64,000 bases of DNA from Termitomyces sp. T153. Taxonomy: Eukaryota; Basidiomycota; Agaricomycetes; Agaricales; Lyophyllaceae. A program made the translations under genes and the position numbers. Every line of letters begins with the position of its first letter. The first letter of the stretch is position 1. The stretch spans positions 62,001 to 126,000 of the forward strand of contig JACKQL020000118.1 in NCBI GenBank assembly GCA_018296165.2, read 5' to 3'. Below are positions 33,733-45,690 of this stretch, in pieces. A model generated the notes under the pieces. That model searched no databases and was not told where the DNA came from. It was given only the letters and a program-made list of their open reading frames with translations.

Positions 33733-35138
33733 ATGTCTTCTTTTGCCTTTTCTTCAGCAGCATTGTCATTAGTTGCATTCCCAACCCCCCTGCCTTCTAA
33801 CAAGAACTGCATTGACATGTGGGCTGAGTATGAGGGCTGCCATGCAGAGTACAATCATCAGTGGGATTGTAAGAAGGTGCAGTCAATGTATCACAGTCAT
33901 AAGTCTGGCTTTCTTGAATTCTGGAGTCACTGATTGAGCTTTGACAGAGCTATCTGCAGTGGTGGCAGGTCAATCTGGGGCTTTGTCTTGAGGTAGGAGT
34001 TTGACATGGTTGGCCCTGGTGCATTTCTCCAGGCTGAACTTTGAGCCAGGAGTAGTGATAGTAGTTCCAGAGTTGTTATGTATTGTGCAGGTGGACATGA
34101 CTCTGGAGAGGTTTGTAGAGGTATTAGGGTGAGCACAGGGTCTTCCAACTCTTGAGTGGTGTCAAGAGGAGCCTTTGGTAGGTTGGTGGACTTTCTTTCA
34201 TGCTCCAGCTGATTGTTTGAGTAGTGCATCTTGTCATGACACATTGGTGTGTCTTCTTTGTTGGGCACAGCATGAGAAAAGCCCAATCTTGTTGATCTGG
34301 CATGCAGCCTATATATCAGCAGAGCAGGGGTGGGACTTAGCATGGGTTGCAGAGCAGATAGGCAAGGGGTGCAGGAGTAGAGTGTTAGGCTGGGAGTCCA
34401 GAGTGGAGGGTGGAGGAAGTGGGGGGCAGTTTGCAATGAAGGTGGGACCTTCATGGAGTGGGCAGAGAGAGGAAGCTCAGGCATTGCATAACAAGGAGAA
34501 GCAGATGGTGTCCCTGCTACTAGAAGTGGGGCCTAGCAAGAGGGTCTAAGGCAAGGGATTGATGGCAGGGCTGCCAGGCTCTCAAGTGTACTCTCCTGAG
34601 TCAGGGGCCCCAGTGGGATAGTTTGTAGAAGCACTCTGGTCAGTCTCCAAGGTGCTTCTGCATCATTGGGTGGAGGGGTTGCTAGGGTTGCTGGCAACTT
34701 GTGAGGAGGAGGTCCAGAGAATTGGGGAAGACTGGGATGAGATGCAGAGGGAGCAAGATGGAGTGTGGAAGGACAGAGATGTGACATGGAGAAATCAGGA
34801 AATTGCCCTGCAGATGGCCATAGAGTGGTTGTTGGAGGTGCAGGGGCTGTGGGAGCAACTGGGCCAGGAGGAGGCATGGGCAGAGCAGGAGTTGAGGCAA
34901 GGCAGGGAACTCCTGAGGCCAGGGTGTCTCCTGTGGTGTTGGAGGCTGTGCAGAGGCAAGAGGAGTGGGTTGCTAATAAAGTGGTCTCAGAGCAGAGAGG
35001 TGTTATGCATAAGTTTCCCCCCTCCTTTCTGCTCCAGCCCTACTGACATATCTTTACAGACTGGATTTGCAAGCACAGAATCCTTTTTGATAGGGCCTTG
35101 GCCACATTTATGTCAATTCAGGATGGGCTGGCATGGAT
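33733..35138 (+). pseudogene. Antisense ORF of family 1 (copy B)
   Basis: It starts MSSFAFSSAALSLVAFPTPL and continues with MWAEYEGCHAEYNHQWDCKK, VQSMYHSHKSG, aligned to copy A. A long open part (34652-35140) includes WVEGLLGLLATCEEEVQRIG, EDWDEMQREQDGVWKDRDVT, QMAIEWLLEVQGLWEQL. It is rich in Glu/Gln/Trp and probably coiled-coil. It is cut off at about 35138, where plus-strand pol of element C begins. The opposite strand also has a 185-codon opening, but only the plus reading is conserved in copy A. Confidence 0.6.
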
Positions 35139-35139
35139 G

Positions 35140-38100
35140 CTAAAGCAACCCAAATCCCCTCAACTCTTAAGAACAACCAAGAAAGAGAGGAAAATGCACC
35201 TCTACCCCAGTCCTCCTTGAACAAAACTTGATGGCTTCTCCCCAACATACCTAGGAATTGATACAAAGGCCTGCAGTACCCCAACCAATGACATCAGACC
35301 ACTCCAGACAACTCTGCCACAACTCTGGACCTAGCTGCTGCTACTCCAACACCCACCCCCATTGATCCAGAAGCCTTTGACATTGAAATCATTGGTCCCA
35401 TCCTATTTGCATGTATTCTACAAGACGGTACCCTTACTTTCCAACTTCAAATCATGCCAGCCCTATCAGAGTAATACTTCTGTACAGAAACTACCCTGCC
35501 AGAACCATAGACAGAGGAGTAAATCCTACACAAAGTAGTTCCTCCAGAGTATCATGAGTATGCTGACATATTCTCTGAAGGAAGTGCCAAAGAACTTCTC
35601 CCACACTACTCCTATTATCACAAAATTAATCTTGAAGAAGGCATCTCTCCTCCATTTAGCAAGATCTACAACATGTCCAAAATCAAACTCCAGGCCCTGA
35701 AGGATTACCTTGACAACATGCTTGGCAAGGGTTTCATATGCCCCTCAATCTCTGCCACCAGTGCTCTGGTCCTATTTGCCAAGAGGGACAGGTCCCTCTA
35801 ACTTTGTGTTGATTACTGGGGACTCAACAAAGTCACCATATTCTCTTCCCCTGATCAAAGACCTTGTGAACTGCCTCCACAGTGCTAAGATTTACACAAA
35901 GATAGACCTCTACTCTGGCTACAACAATGTCCAGATTGCTCTAGAGCATGATGGAAGACTGCCATCTGCACCTGCTATGGCTTCTTTGAGTATTTAGTGA
36001 TGCCTTTCAGAATGACTAACTCCCCCACTGCCTTTCAGTACTTCATGAATAATATCTTCTATGACATGAATGACATTTTTGTTATTGTGTATCTGGACAA
36101 CATTCTTATTTACTCAAACTCACTGGAGAAACATCTGGACCATGTCCACTGCATCCTGAAATGACTTTGGGAATACCACCTTCATACCAAACCCAAAAAA
36201 TGCTCCTTCCACACTATGGAAGTTGAATACCTCAGAGTTATTGTCACCCCAGATGGCATATGCATGGACCCCATCAAGATCAAGGCCATCCTCAACTGGC
36301 CTCTGCCCTAGAATGTTAAGATGGTACAGCCATTCCTGGGGTTTGCTAACTTTTATTGCCAGTTCATTGACAACTACTCCAGAATCACCAAACCTCTCAA
36401 TTGACTCATGTGGAAGGACACCTCTTGGGACTGGGACAGCAAGTGCCAAAGCATATTTACCCTCCTTGAGAAAGCCTTCACCCCTGCCCTGATTCTCTGC
36501 TATTTTAACCCCTCCCTACTAATAGTACTTGAATGTGATGCCTATGACTGTGTCATTGCCAGCATACTCTCCCAAATGAACTCTAGCAGTAAGGACCTCT
36601 GCCCCATTGCCTTCTACACCTGCTCAATGATTCCCACAGAGCTCAACTATGATATCTATAACAAAGAACTTCTCACCATTATTAAAGCCTTCTATCAGTG
36701 GAGGGCTTATCTCAAGGAAGCCCCACACCACATCCAAGTATACTCTGATTACAACAATTTACAATATTTCACCACCACTAAACAACTCAGCCATCAACAA
36801 GCTCACTGGTCTGAAATCCTCTCAGAGTACAACTTCACCATTCACTATTGCCCTGGGCAACTTGGCATGAAGCCTGACACCCTCATTCAGAGGCCCAACA
36901 TGTATCCAAAAAAGTTGTTTGAAGCTGAGCAGAATGTGTTTAACCATTGAGTGGCAATCCTCCCTGAGCATCTACATGCTGTGCTGATTATGAACAAAGA
37001 AGGGATTCTCCACCAAATTAGAAATGCACCCCTGGACTCCTTCTTCACTCAGCACAACCTCAACAAGTCAACCATCAACAACTTCTTCATGCTATCTCTA
37101 GACCATCACCTTCTACTCCAGAGTGGAAGAATCTATGCTCTGGACCACAAGTCCATCCATCTCAACACACTCTGGCAGCATTACAATCACAAACTTTGAG
37201 GACATCAAGAAATTTGTAAGACTCTCCAACTCATTTCTAGGACTTACTTTTGACCTTAGGAATGAAGAAGGACATCACATGATAGGTGAGGGCCTATGAA
37301 CCATGTCTCTGAGCCAAAGTACCCCACTACTGCCCTTACAGCCTGCTGAAGCCCCTCCCCATTGGTCACCATCTCTGGTCCTTGATATTAATGGACCACA
37401 TTGTTGAACTCCTCAACTCTAAAGGCTTCAATGCAATGCTCAGGGTCATCTGCTGCCTTACCAAACAAGCCCTTCTCATCCTCTGCCTCACCAAAAACAA
37501 TGCTCTGGAGTTTGCCAAGCTATTCTTCTAACATGTATTCTCTAAGTATGAACTCCTGAATGACATCATCTCCAACTATGGCCCTCTGTTTGTCTACCAC
37601 TTCTGGCAATCATTATGCAAGGCCCTCAAAATAAAGACTAATCTGTCAACTGCCTATTACCTAGAGACCAACAGACAAACAGAAAGAGTAAACTAGACTT
37701 TGGAACAATATCTCTGCCTCTACATTAATTATTTGCAGAACAACTGGCACACAAAACTCTGCCTCACCAAGTTTACATACAACAACACTCCTCACTCTGC
37801 TACCAGAGTTTCTCCCTTCTATGCCAACAAGAGCTACAATCCTTGGCTCATCTTGTTCCTCAAGGATATCCCCTCCCATGTTGCCCACAAAGTAACAGAA
37901 GACTTCCACTCCCTCCATCAGTTCCTCCAAGATGAGATCAACACCGCTAATTTAGCATACTCTAAGCATGCTAACACCCAACACAATTCCACCCCTGACT
38001 GGTCTCTTGGAACTTTGATATGGCTTTATCAATGCAACTTCAAGATCTGGAGACCCTCCATCAAGCTTGACCACAAGCGACTCAGCCCTTTCAAGATCCT

Positions 38101-38545
38101 CTGCAAGGTCTCAACACACACCTTCAAACTCAACCTACCTCCAGGCCTGAAGGGCCTCCACTCTGTCTTTCACATCCACCTCCTTGAAGAATATGCTCTG
38201 AATCCTTTCTCCAGACAATGTTCTAGCTGACTGCCCCTTGTTGAGGTTGAGAATGAATATCACTATGAAGTTGATCAAATCCTCAACTTCTATTTGGTCT
38301 GTGGTTGACCTCACTACCTGGTCCATTGGAAGGGCTATGGACCTGCAGATGACACTTAGGAACCCCACAAAAAACTCTCCAGAGCCCCATCAAACTCTGG
38401 GACTTCCATCAACAGCACCTCACCAAGTCCTAGGACCCCTGGGACTAGTGAACACAGATGGCATTAGTGGGCATAACTGCTGCCTCTGGACTTATTAGGG
38501 ATTCAACTTCTATGAGTAACTTCCTGTATGCTTTTATCTTCTTAT
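35140..38545 (+). pseudogene. Family-1 pol C: protease tail, RT, RNase H, integrase, chromodomain
   Basis: Plus-strand Ty3/gypsy pol. After a protease tail come RT with YADIFSEGSAKELLPHYSYY (35573), VDYWGLNKV (35809) and VYLDNILIYS (36087; catalytic YLDD has become YLDN). RNase H has LECDAYDCVIASILSQ (36530) and YDIYNKELLTIIKAFYQWRA. Integrase has YALDHKSIHLNTLWQH (37135), a core with LLNDIISNYGPLFVYHFWQS (37553), and KFTYNNTPHSATRVSPFYAN. The C-terminal chromodomain is near 38255-38370 (NEYHYEVDQILNFYLV, YLVHWKGYGPADDT). Numerous stops. Gag and protease are missing at the 5' side, where it joins antisense ORF B. Confidence 0.88.
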
Positions 38546-38930
38546 CTGCTCACACAATCTGAAAAAATTAACCAGAGCAGAAGTCCAAGAAAGTCATGTA
38601 AATATGCCACAAAATTACATAATATTACAAGGAAGGCTAGTGTAGAGTACAAGACAAACAAGATAAACAAAGTCCAAGATCCCCCCTACTCCTCTTCTCC
38701 TTCAGAACAGGCCCTGCTACTCTATCCACCACATCCATCTCCATCTGAGTCACAACTATAGCCAGAGTCTCTAGGTATCTTAAGAGAGGCTCTTCTATGT
38801 CCATGGCCAACTCCCATCATGATCCAGGCTCCACCATGTTTCTCTGCCTATGGCCTGCCAACAGCCTCCTCATTTGGCCCATGCTCTGCTCCAACTCTGT
38901 GGGATGATCCCCTAGAGGTACTGGAGTCAG
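38546..38930 (-). pseudogene. Antisense ORF of family 1 (copy C, 3' end only)
   Basis: It directly follows the plus-strand pol end and reads on the minus strand (ILDFVYLVCLVLYTSLPCNI). It matches the end of copy A (GLDFVFLAYLV...) and, farther in, the block with TGGGATGATCCCC (about 38899). It supports the same pol-then-antisense-ORF order in a third copy. It is truncated at about 38930. Confidence 0.55.
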
Positions 38931-39900
38931 AGTCAAGAGTATTGGGATTTGAGAAAGACTGGATGCAGAGGGGGATGGCGGCCACTAAGCTTGCTTCAGG
39001 GCTAGGGAAGGAGTTCAAGTATGATCAGAGTTGACTTTGGGAGTTGGGTGATAAGAAGCCAGACCTGAAATTTTGAGTCATTGTTGAGGATAAGGGCATT
39101 GTCATGGTATTGGAGGATTTCAGTTGAGGTGGGGCTTTTGTTGAAGAGTTGGAGCTTGAGGGGTTTGTCAAAGTTGCTGTGGGAGAGATTGAGCTGGTTG
39201 CTGACAAAGGTGCTGGAGGCTCTGCTGTTGACAAGGATAGGAAAGACCATTGGGGAGCTGTTGAGTCATGTGTTGATGATGAACAATTGCATGGACTTCA
39301 AATGGAGCTATGAAGGATCCCAGAGATGTTGGTTGCACTTTTGGAGTCTTTGGAGGGGAGTAAGACATTAAAGGGGACTGCATTAAAGGGGACTGGTCTG
39401 GAGTTGGTTGGACTATCCCACTTGAGGTGGAGGGTGAGGCTGAGCTAGTCAATGTAGGGGTTGGTGGAGCAGAGCTATGAGAAGCCTAGCATGATGAGGG
39501 TGGAGATGTATAGTTTGGTGACTAGTAGTCAGAGGTCCTGTCATCATTTGTTGGTGAAGGTCATGGTTGTTTCCATGCAGTATGTGATGTCTCTGGCAGA
39601 GGTTGGGTTACTGTCAAAGAGCTTGAGGAGGATTGGAGTAAGAAGCATCAGAGGTGTTGGGGAACAAGTGCTGCTAGAGATTCATTGATAAAGTTGTCAG
39701 TGGCACTGCTGTCAACCAGAGTGGGGACAGAGTTGGTGGAGAAGGGGAGGGTGGTGCAGAGTATAGGGGGAGTGGGAGGGGAGGTGTGCTGGGAGAGTGT
39801 CTGAAAAGAGTACTATTGCATGGAGGAGTGCAGCTGAGGCAGAGAAGATGATGGTGTTTGGTCCACAGTCTAGTGTGTTTTTGAGACCTAAACCACTGAC
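38931..39900 (-). pseudogene. Family-1 element D: two retropepsin-like domains
   Basis: Minus strand. The first domain has TLVDSSATDNFINESLA near 39715-39665. The second has FPILVNSRASSTFVSNQLNL near 39245-39190 and ends STLIILELL near 39005. Active sites read DSS and NSR instead of DSG; both changes fit CpG decay of the glycine and aspartate codons. Sequence beyond 38931 is missing, so RT is absent. Confidence 0.72.
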
Positions 39901-42779
39901 TCATTTTCTATAAACTAGTAGTTGCAGTTCTCTCTGTCAATGGTCCATATGGTGCATCCTATTACCTAGTGTTTAGAGCAACTACCAATAAAATGTTTCT
40001 GCTCACCACATAGAATGCATGTGCTCTCTTTCCATCACTTCTTCTGAGTTTCCTTTAGCACATCAATCCAAGGCCTATTCTGAATCTTGTTTGTGCATAG
40101 GGCCTCTTGATTGTTGGTGGAGTCTGGTGCATTGTCCACTTTAGGAAATGTAGCATGTTTCCTGAGAAAAAGGTGTTAGAAATATGTTTTTCAATTTCTA
40201 ACACCTTTTTCTGGAGAAACATGCTCAATCTTATGTCAGAAAATTTCAGTAAATATATCACATATTCTCTCAATGTTTCTTTTGTAGAATGATAAATCTT
40301 TCTGTGTCTTATCCAAAGAAAAAATAATCAAAATATTTAAATTGTTCTTGATGATTTTCTTGAGAAACATGTGATATGTTTCAGCATGTGTTTCTCAAAA
40401 AACCTTTTTCCTGTTCTTAGTGTTGTATCTCAAGAAACACTCTGTATTCTCTTCAAGAAACATGTGTCAGCATAACTTATGATACTTCTCAAGAAACATG
40501 CAATAAAAGAATGTTATAATATTCTACACAAACAATCTATAGAAATATGCAAGGTCCTGGGAGTTGTTGGGATTGGTGTCTAGGAGCTGCAGAGCTTCAT
40601 GGAGGTCAGCAGTGTTGAGCTGGGTAAGGGGGGTGGGATCCTGGGGGTTGGTTGGTGCTGAGTGGTCCTTGTCCTAGGGAAAAGCAGGGCATGGAGTTGG
40701 CAGGGGTGGTGGGGACCAGGGGTCAGTTGCTCTAGCCTGCCAGTTGGTGTTGCTGAAGGTGTTCCAGGTGGTCCACAGTGCTGTATTTTTGCTCTGGTCT
40801 TTTCAATAGCATTGTTTGACCTGTTTAATGGGTGCCTTGTACTGGTCATACATAGTTTGTTTGGGTGCAAAGCAGAGGATGTCCTTGATGCATTGAAGTA
40901 GGGTGTGGCAGAGGGCAAATTGGAGGGCATTGTAGTTCCATCCTGTTTTGTAGGCCTCCCATTCAAACTGTACAATGAAGGTTGTAGAATGTTTGTTGTT
41001 GTGCATCCAGAGGTTGAATAGATTTTCCTCTGTCTCCACTATAGTGTTAAATATGCCAAACTTACTAGAGAGCTCCTGGGTGAAAGCAAGCCAGTTAGAG
41101 AGTATGGGATTGTTGGGGTTGAACTGGAGCAGTGCTGTGTAGTGGTCAAAGGCAATGCCCTATAAATATGATGTGGTGAAGGCCACTTGTGAGCTTTCAA
41201 GCTGAAAAGTAATAGGCTTAGCTTGGAACATTATGAGGCATTGCATCAGGTAGATTCTCCATTTCTGGGAGTTGTGACTAGTGAAGGATTCCAGTTTCTG
41301 AATGTTAAGCTTGCCTTCTTGAGCTAGTGCATTGCAAGTGTCATCCTGGGTGTTTTGAGTTTGTTGTTGTTTTCATTGCTATGCTGAAGGGGGAAGTTGT
41401 TCATGGCTGGGCCCCATCCACTGCCATTGGGAGGTCCACCACCTAGGAGTTGGCCAGCACTGCCCAGAGGAGGGCCTGGGGCCCAGCAAGGAGGAGAGGG
41501 TCCTCTGGGGGTTAGTGGTCCAAAGTAATTGTTGTCAGTAGGAGGGTTGGATAGAGAAACTGGCAGGGGACAAGGGGGGTTGTTGGGAAAGAGGAGTCAA
41601 GGTGCTCTGGGGCCTGTGGGTTGACATGGAGAGGCTGAGGCATTTTAGTGGGGCTGGAGGGTGTTTCTATAGGGGGTGCAAAGATCAAAATAAGGAGGTC
41701 TATTCCAGAGAGGGCTGTTGTGAGGAGCAGGTTCTTTACCAGGATTTTCAGGCTTGTTGATGTAGGAGAGAGTTTGGTTGTCATCATCAATGTATGAAGG
41801 AGGCCTCTGAGTGTGGGGCTTGGGGGCAGTGGGTTGGTCCTAGGTACAGAAGGTGCTGGTGATGGAGTTTGCCTTAGGACAGGTGGAGAGGGCTAAGGTG
41901 TGAGTGGCAGGTTGGTTAAAAAGTCCTCTAGCAGGGTTGAGGTTCCTCAGGATATTGGACATGGCATTGAGCTCTTTTTGCTAATGGGGAATGGAGGGCA
42001 GAGCTTTGCTTCATACTCCAGTGGGTTCTTCTTGTTGTACATGGAAGGAGCAGGCAGGGTCCAGAGGGTCTTCAAATTGATGAGTGTTTGAGCTGGTGTG
42101 GATTTCTTCAACCAGGATGCAGAGCTCATTCTAGAGATTGGCATTGATTCCCAAAATGCCTTGCATGTTCTTAGGGAGGGTTTATTGTAAATAGCATTTG
42201 TGAAAGTCAAGAAGGTGATCTGCCCAAATCTCCAGAGTTGCTGGGGTGTCATAGTAACCCAAGCCAACAAGGGGAGCATGAGCACATCTTGCAAACTCTA
42301 TGAGAGAGAGGTGGAGGGAGCAGAGGACTTTGTTCCACTGCTGGATGTAGGCTTCAACTTGTTGCTGTTTAAAGGAGGAAGGGATTTGAGCAGAGAATGG
42401 CAGTCAAGAAGGGAGATAATTATCTGGCTGTTCTGGAGGAGTTGGGGCTGCAGTGGAAACAGGGTAGGCATAGTAGTGAGTGAGTGCAAGGTAGGCAGAT
42501 TTGAGCAGTGCTGGGGGTGCTCCAAAAAATCTCAGATTACATGTGAGAGTAGCTACTATCAGAAGGGAATGTTGGGGGGCAGCACCAGCTCAGGGATATT
42601 CTCTGGCTGATGGAGGAGATATAGAAGGCCTGGTTTAGATCTGGAGTCCAGTGGTGAGGAATGTACTGATCTGTGGGTAGGCCTGGATAAAATGGGGCAT
42701 AGTAATTTTTGGGCACTGGCCTACTGTAGACATCAGTTGGGTAGCTGGTGGGGTTAAATACAGGGTTGTATGTAGACAT
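39901..42779 (-). pseudogene. Family-1 element D gag
   Basis: It starts MSTYNPVFNPTSYPTDVYSR at 42779, 33 bp inside the LTR. The capsid part near 41.2-40.8 kb includes ETEENLFNLWMHNNKHSTTF. The zinc knuckle near 40040-40000 is canonical (CILCGEQKHFIGSC). Frame changes occur throughout. The gene is interrupted at 40136-40552 by a small hairpin-bearing insertion. Confidence 0.78.
40136..40552. mobile_element. About 417-bp AT-rich hairpin insertion in gag D
   Basis: Comparison with gag E (46.99 kb) and F (16.38 kb) shows extra sequence between GCATTGTC and AAGGTCCTGG. It contains an exact 19-bp inverted repeat with a 10-nt loop (40165-40183 / 40194-40212), extended outward by another 9 paired bases (40153-40161 / 40216-40224). 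AGAAACATG occurs four times (40215, 40363, 40456, 40492). No ORF and no clear terminal repeats. It may be a MITE-like element of unknown class; at most a 2-bp CA duplication flanks it. Confidence 0.6.
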
Positions 42780-42811
42780 TAAGAACAGAGTAAGGAGGAG
42801 TCTTGATATTA

Positions 42812-43875
42812 TGTCAGGTTCTGCTGATAATGGGGGCTCAGCTTAACAAGGTGAGTCCTTACTAGGCAGATGCAATGTCCTGTGCTTATAACCTAGTGCT
42901 CTGGAGATGGTTTGGACTTTGAATATTTGTGAGGAGAAGCTAAGGGGAGCAGTCCAAGCAAGTCCAGAGTGGTTCAGGAAAATCTAAGACTAAGTATATT
43001 AAACATTGGGTGTGAGCAGGTATCATATACAAGTTCATAAGCAAGTGTATGGATTGTGAGGCAAGTGGAGGCTTTATGAGTGATGGGAGCAGAGCTAGAG
43101 TTTGATGGGGGATCAATCAAGAGTAATGGGTTCTAGGGCTGAGCATAGAGCAAGGTCTGGAATTATCATAAGAATGTTGAATGGGTCAGAGCATATGTGT
43201 GGAGTTTGTAACAATGTCAGAGTTGAAAGGAACCTAAGAATGATAAGGAAACAGATGGATGAGATGAGATGAGATGGAACTGAGAGAAGAAATAGATTCA
43301 AGGCGAAAAATAGAGATAGAGATGAGTCCAGGAGACATAATATAGAATGAAATGAGAAACAGTAACTAAGTAAATCAATATCAAGACTGAAGTAATAGAT
43401 GCTACTCTATGGCTTATATACTAACTACTAGACCTCCTCTAGAGGTTGAGAGTGTGGCAGCAGGGCTTGTTAGAGCTGTGTAGGGTTGACAGATGTTGGG
43501 TCTGATCAGATAGCAGGCCACAGCAATATTCTGATGGGAACTGATAGAGGTGTGATCTCCCCTGTAGTCATCAGAGAGCTCTAGAGGAGTTGTGTGGGTC
43601 ATAGGGGTCAGCCAATGATGTATGCCTGGGCTAGGAGACATGTCAGAGAGGCTTAGGGCCTTGTGGGAGGGAGGAGGATCTGAGGAGACCTATAGGAGAT
43701 GCACAGGAGTTTGCCAGGAGGTTGTCTGGGTTTGTTGAGGAAGCATTGGAGTTAGCTGGAATAGGTACTGTGAGTTAGCAAAGGCTGGGGTGAGCTAGGG
43801 GGGTTGTTAGGAGAAGCTGTGGGGGGGCAGGGTGATCTGGAAGGAGGTCCAGGAGTCTGGGAGTGGGCTATGACA
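42812..43875 (-). mobile_element. Family-1 LTR D (5' LTR of element D)
   Basis: 1,064 bp, TGTCAGGTTCTGCTGATA...GGGCTATGACA. Gag D lies on its left. On its right, without any polypurine tract, is the interrupted pol of element E (43876), so D inserted into E just after the RNase H segment. Confidence 0.87.
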
Positions 43876-45690
43876 AGGGGAGATTACCACTCAATAGTTG
43901 GTTGTATTTTGCTCAGCTTCAAACAACTTGTTTGGATACATGTCAGTCCTTTGGGTGAGGGTATTAGGTTTTGCACCAAGTTAACTAAGGTGATAGTGAA
44001 TGGTGAAGTTGTATTTGGAGAGTGTTCCTGACCATTGAGCTTGTCAGTAGCCAAGTTGTTTGGTAGTGGTGAAGTATTGCAGGTTGTTGTGGTCAGAGTA
44101 AACTTGGATGTGATGTGGGGCTCTCTCAAGGTAGGCCCTCTACTGCCAGAAGGCTTTGATGATGGCAAGGAGCTCCTTGTCATAGATGTCATAGTTGAGC
44201 TTTGCAGGGATCATTGAGCAGGTGTAGAAGGTGACAGGGTAGAGGTCCTTCCCTCTGGAGTCTAACTAGGAGAGTATTCCAGCAATGGTGTAGTTGAAGG
44301 CATTGCATTTGAGTATAATGGGCAGGGTGGGGTCAAAATGGCAGAGTATTAGGACAAAGGTGAAGGCCTTTTTGAGGAGGGTGAAAACACTTTGGCACTT
44401 GCTATCCCAGTTCCAGAAAGTGTCCTTCTGAGTGAGTCAATAGAGGGGTTTGGTGATCCCAGAGTAGTTGTCAATGAACTGATGATAGAAGTTAGCAAAC
44501 CCCAGAAGATACTATACCTCTTTAATATTTTGGATGAAGGAACACTGCACCTTGCAACCTTGCTAATGTCAGGGGACTATCTCTTATAACTGCCCAGTTG
44601 AAAATGGCCTTGACCTTGGCTGGGTCCATGCATATATCATTTGGAGTGACAATAACTCTGAGGTATTTGACCTCCATGGTGTGGAAGGAGCACTTCTCAG
44701 GTTTGGCATGGAGGTGGTACTCCCAGAGTCATTTTAGGATGCAGCAGACATGCTCTGGATATTCCTCCAGAGAATTTGAGTAGATCAGAATGTTGTCCAA
44801 GTACACAATAATGAAAACATTGTTCATGTCATGAAAGATGTTGTTCATGAAGTACTGAAAGGTGGCAGAGGAGTTAGTCATTCCAAAGGGCATCACTAGA
44901 TACTCAAATAGGCCATAGCAGGTGTGGAAGGCAATCTTCCATTCATGCCCCAGAGTAATCTAGATGTTGTTGTAGCCAGAGCAGAGGTCCATTTTGGTGT
45001 AGATCTTAGCACTGTAGAGGCAGTCAACAAGATCTCTAATCAAGGGGAGAGGACACCAGTTCTTTTTTATGACTTTGTTGAGTCCTCAGTAGTCCATGCA
45101 GAGCTAGAGAGACCTGCTCTTCTTCTTGGCAAACAGAAGTGAAGCACCAGCAGCAGAGATTAAAAGGTGTATAAAGCCTTTGCCAAGCATGTCATTGAGA
45201 TAGTCTTTCAGAGCTTGGAGTTTGATCTTGTACATGCTGTAGATCTTGCCAAATGGAGGGGAGGTGCTTTCTTCAAGATCAATTTTGTAATCATAGGAGC
45301 AGTGTGGAGGAAGTTCTTTTGTGCTTCCTTCAGAGAACATATCAGCAAATTCATGATACTCTGGAGGAACTACTTTGTGTAGGATTTGTTCTTCTGTCTT
45401 TTGTTCTGGTGGGATAGTTCCTGCATGTAGATGTTTTTCTGATAGTTCTGGAGTGATTTGAAGCTGGTAGGTGGGGGTTCCATCTTGTAAGATGTGTGCA
45501 AAGAGAACAGCATCAATGATTTTAATGTTGAGGGCTTCTGGTTCAATGAGAGTGGGTGTTGGAGTGGTGGCAGCAGAGTCTGGAGTTGCAGTGGGAGTAT
45601 TTGGAGTTGGGGTGGAAGTGTTTGGAGTTGGGGCAATAGGGCCCAGAGTTGTTTGGCATTGTTAGTTGGGGTACTGCAGGCCTTCATATC
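43876..45690 (-). pseudogene. Family-1 element E pol: RT and RNase H
   Basis: Minus strand. RT has SEGSTKELPPHCSYDYKIDL (45330), KLQALKDYLNDMLGKGFIHL, and VYLDNILIYS near 44810 (again YLDN). RNase H has YDIYDKELLAIIKAF-type coding near 44190-44140, then thumb and connection sequence to 43890. The integrase is cut off by LTR D. Stops are frequent. Confidence 0.82.

Noticed and set aside
33927..34484. 185-codon minus-strand opening
   Set aside because: It is opposite the antisense ORF copy B; only the plus reading is conserved in copy A. Kept as the competing reading to test.
40136..40552. Heat-shock-element-like TTC..GAA words in the hairpin insertion
   Set aside because: The spacing between TTC and GAA is four bases, not the two of an nTTCnnGAAn element.
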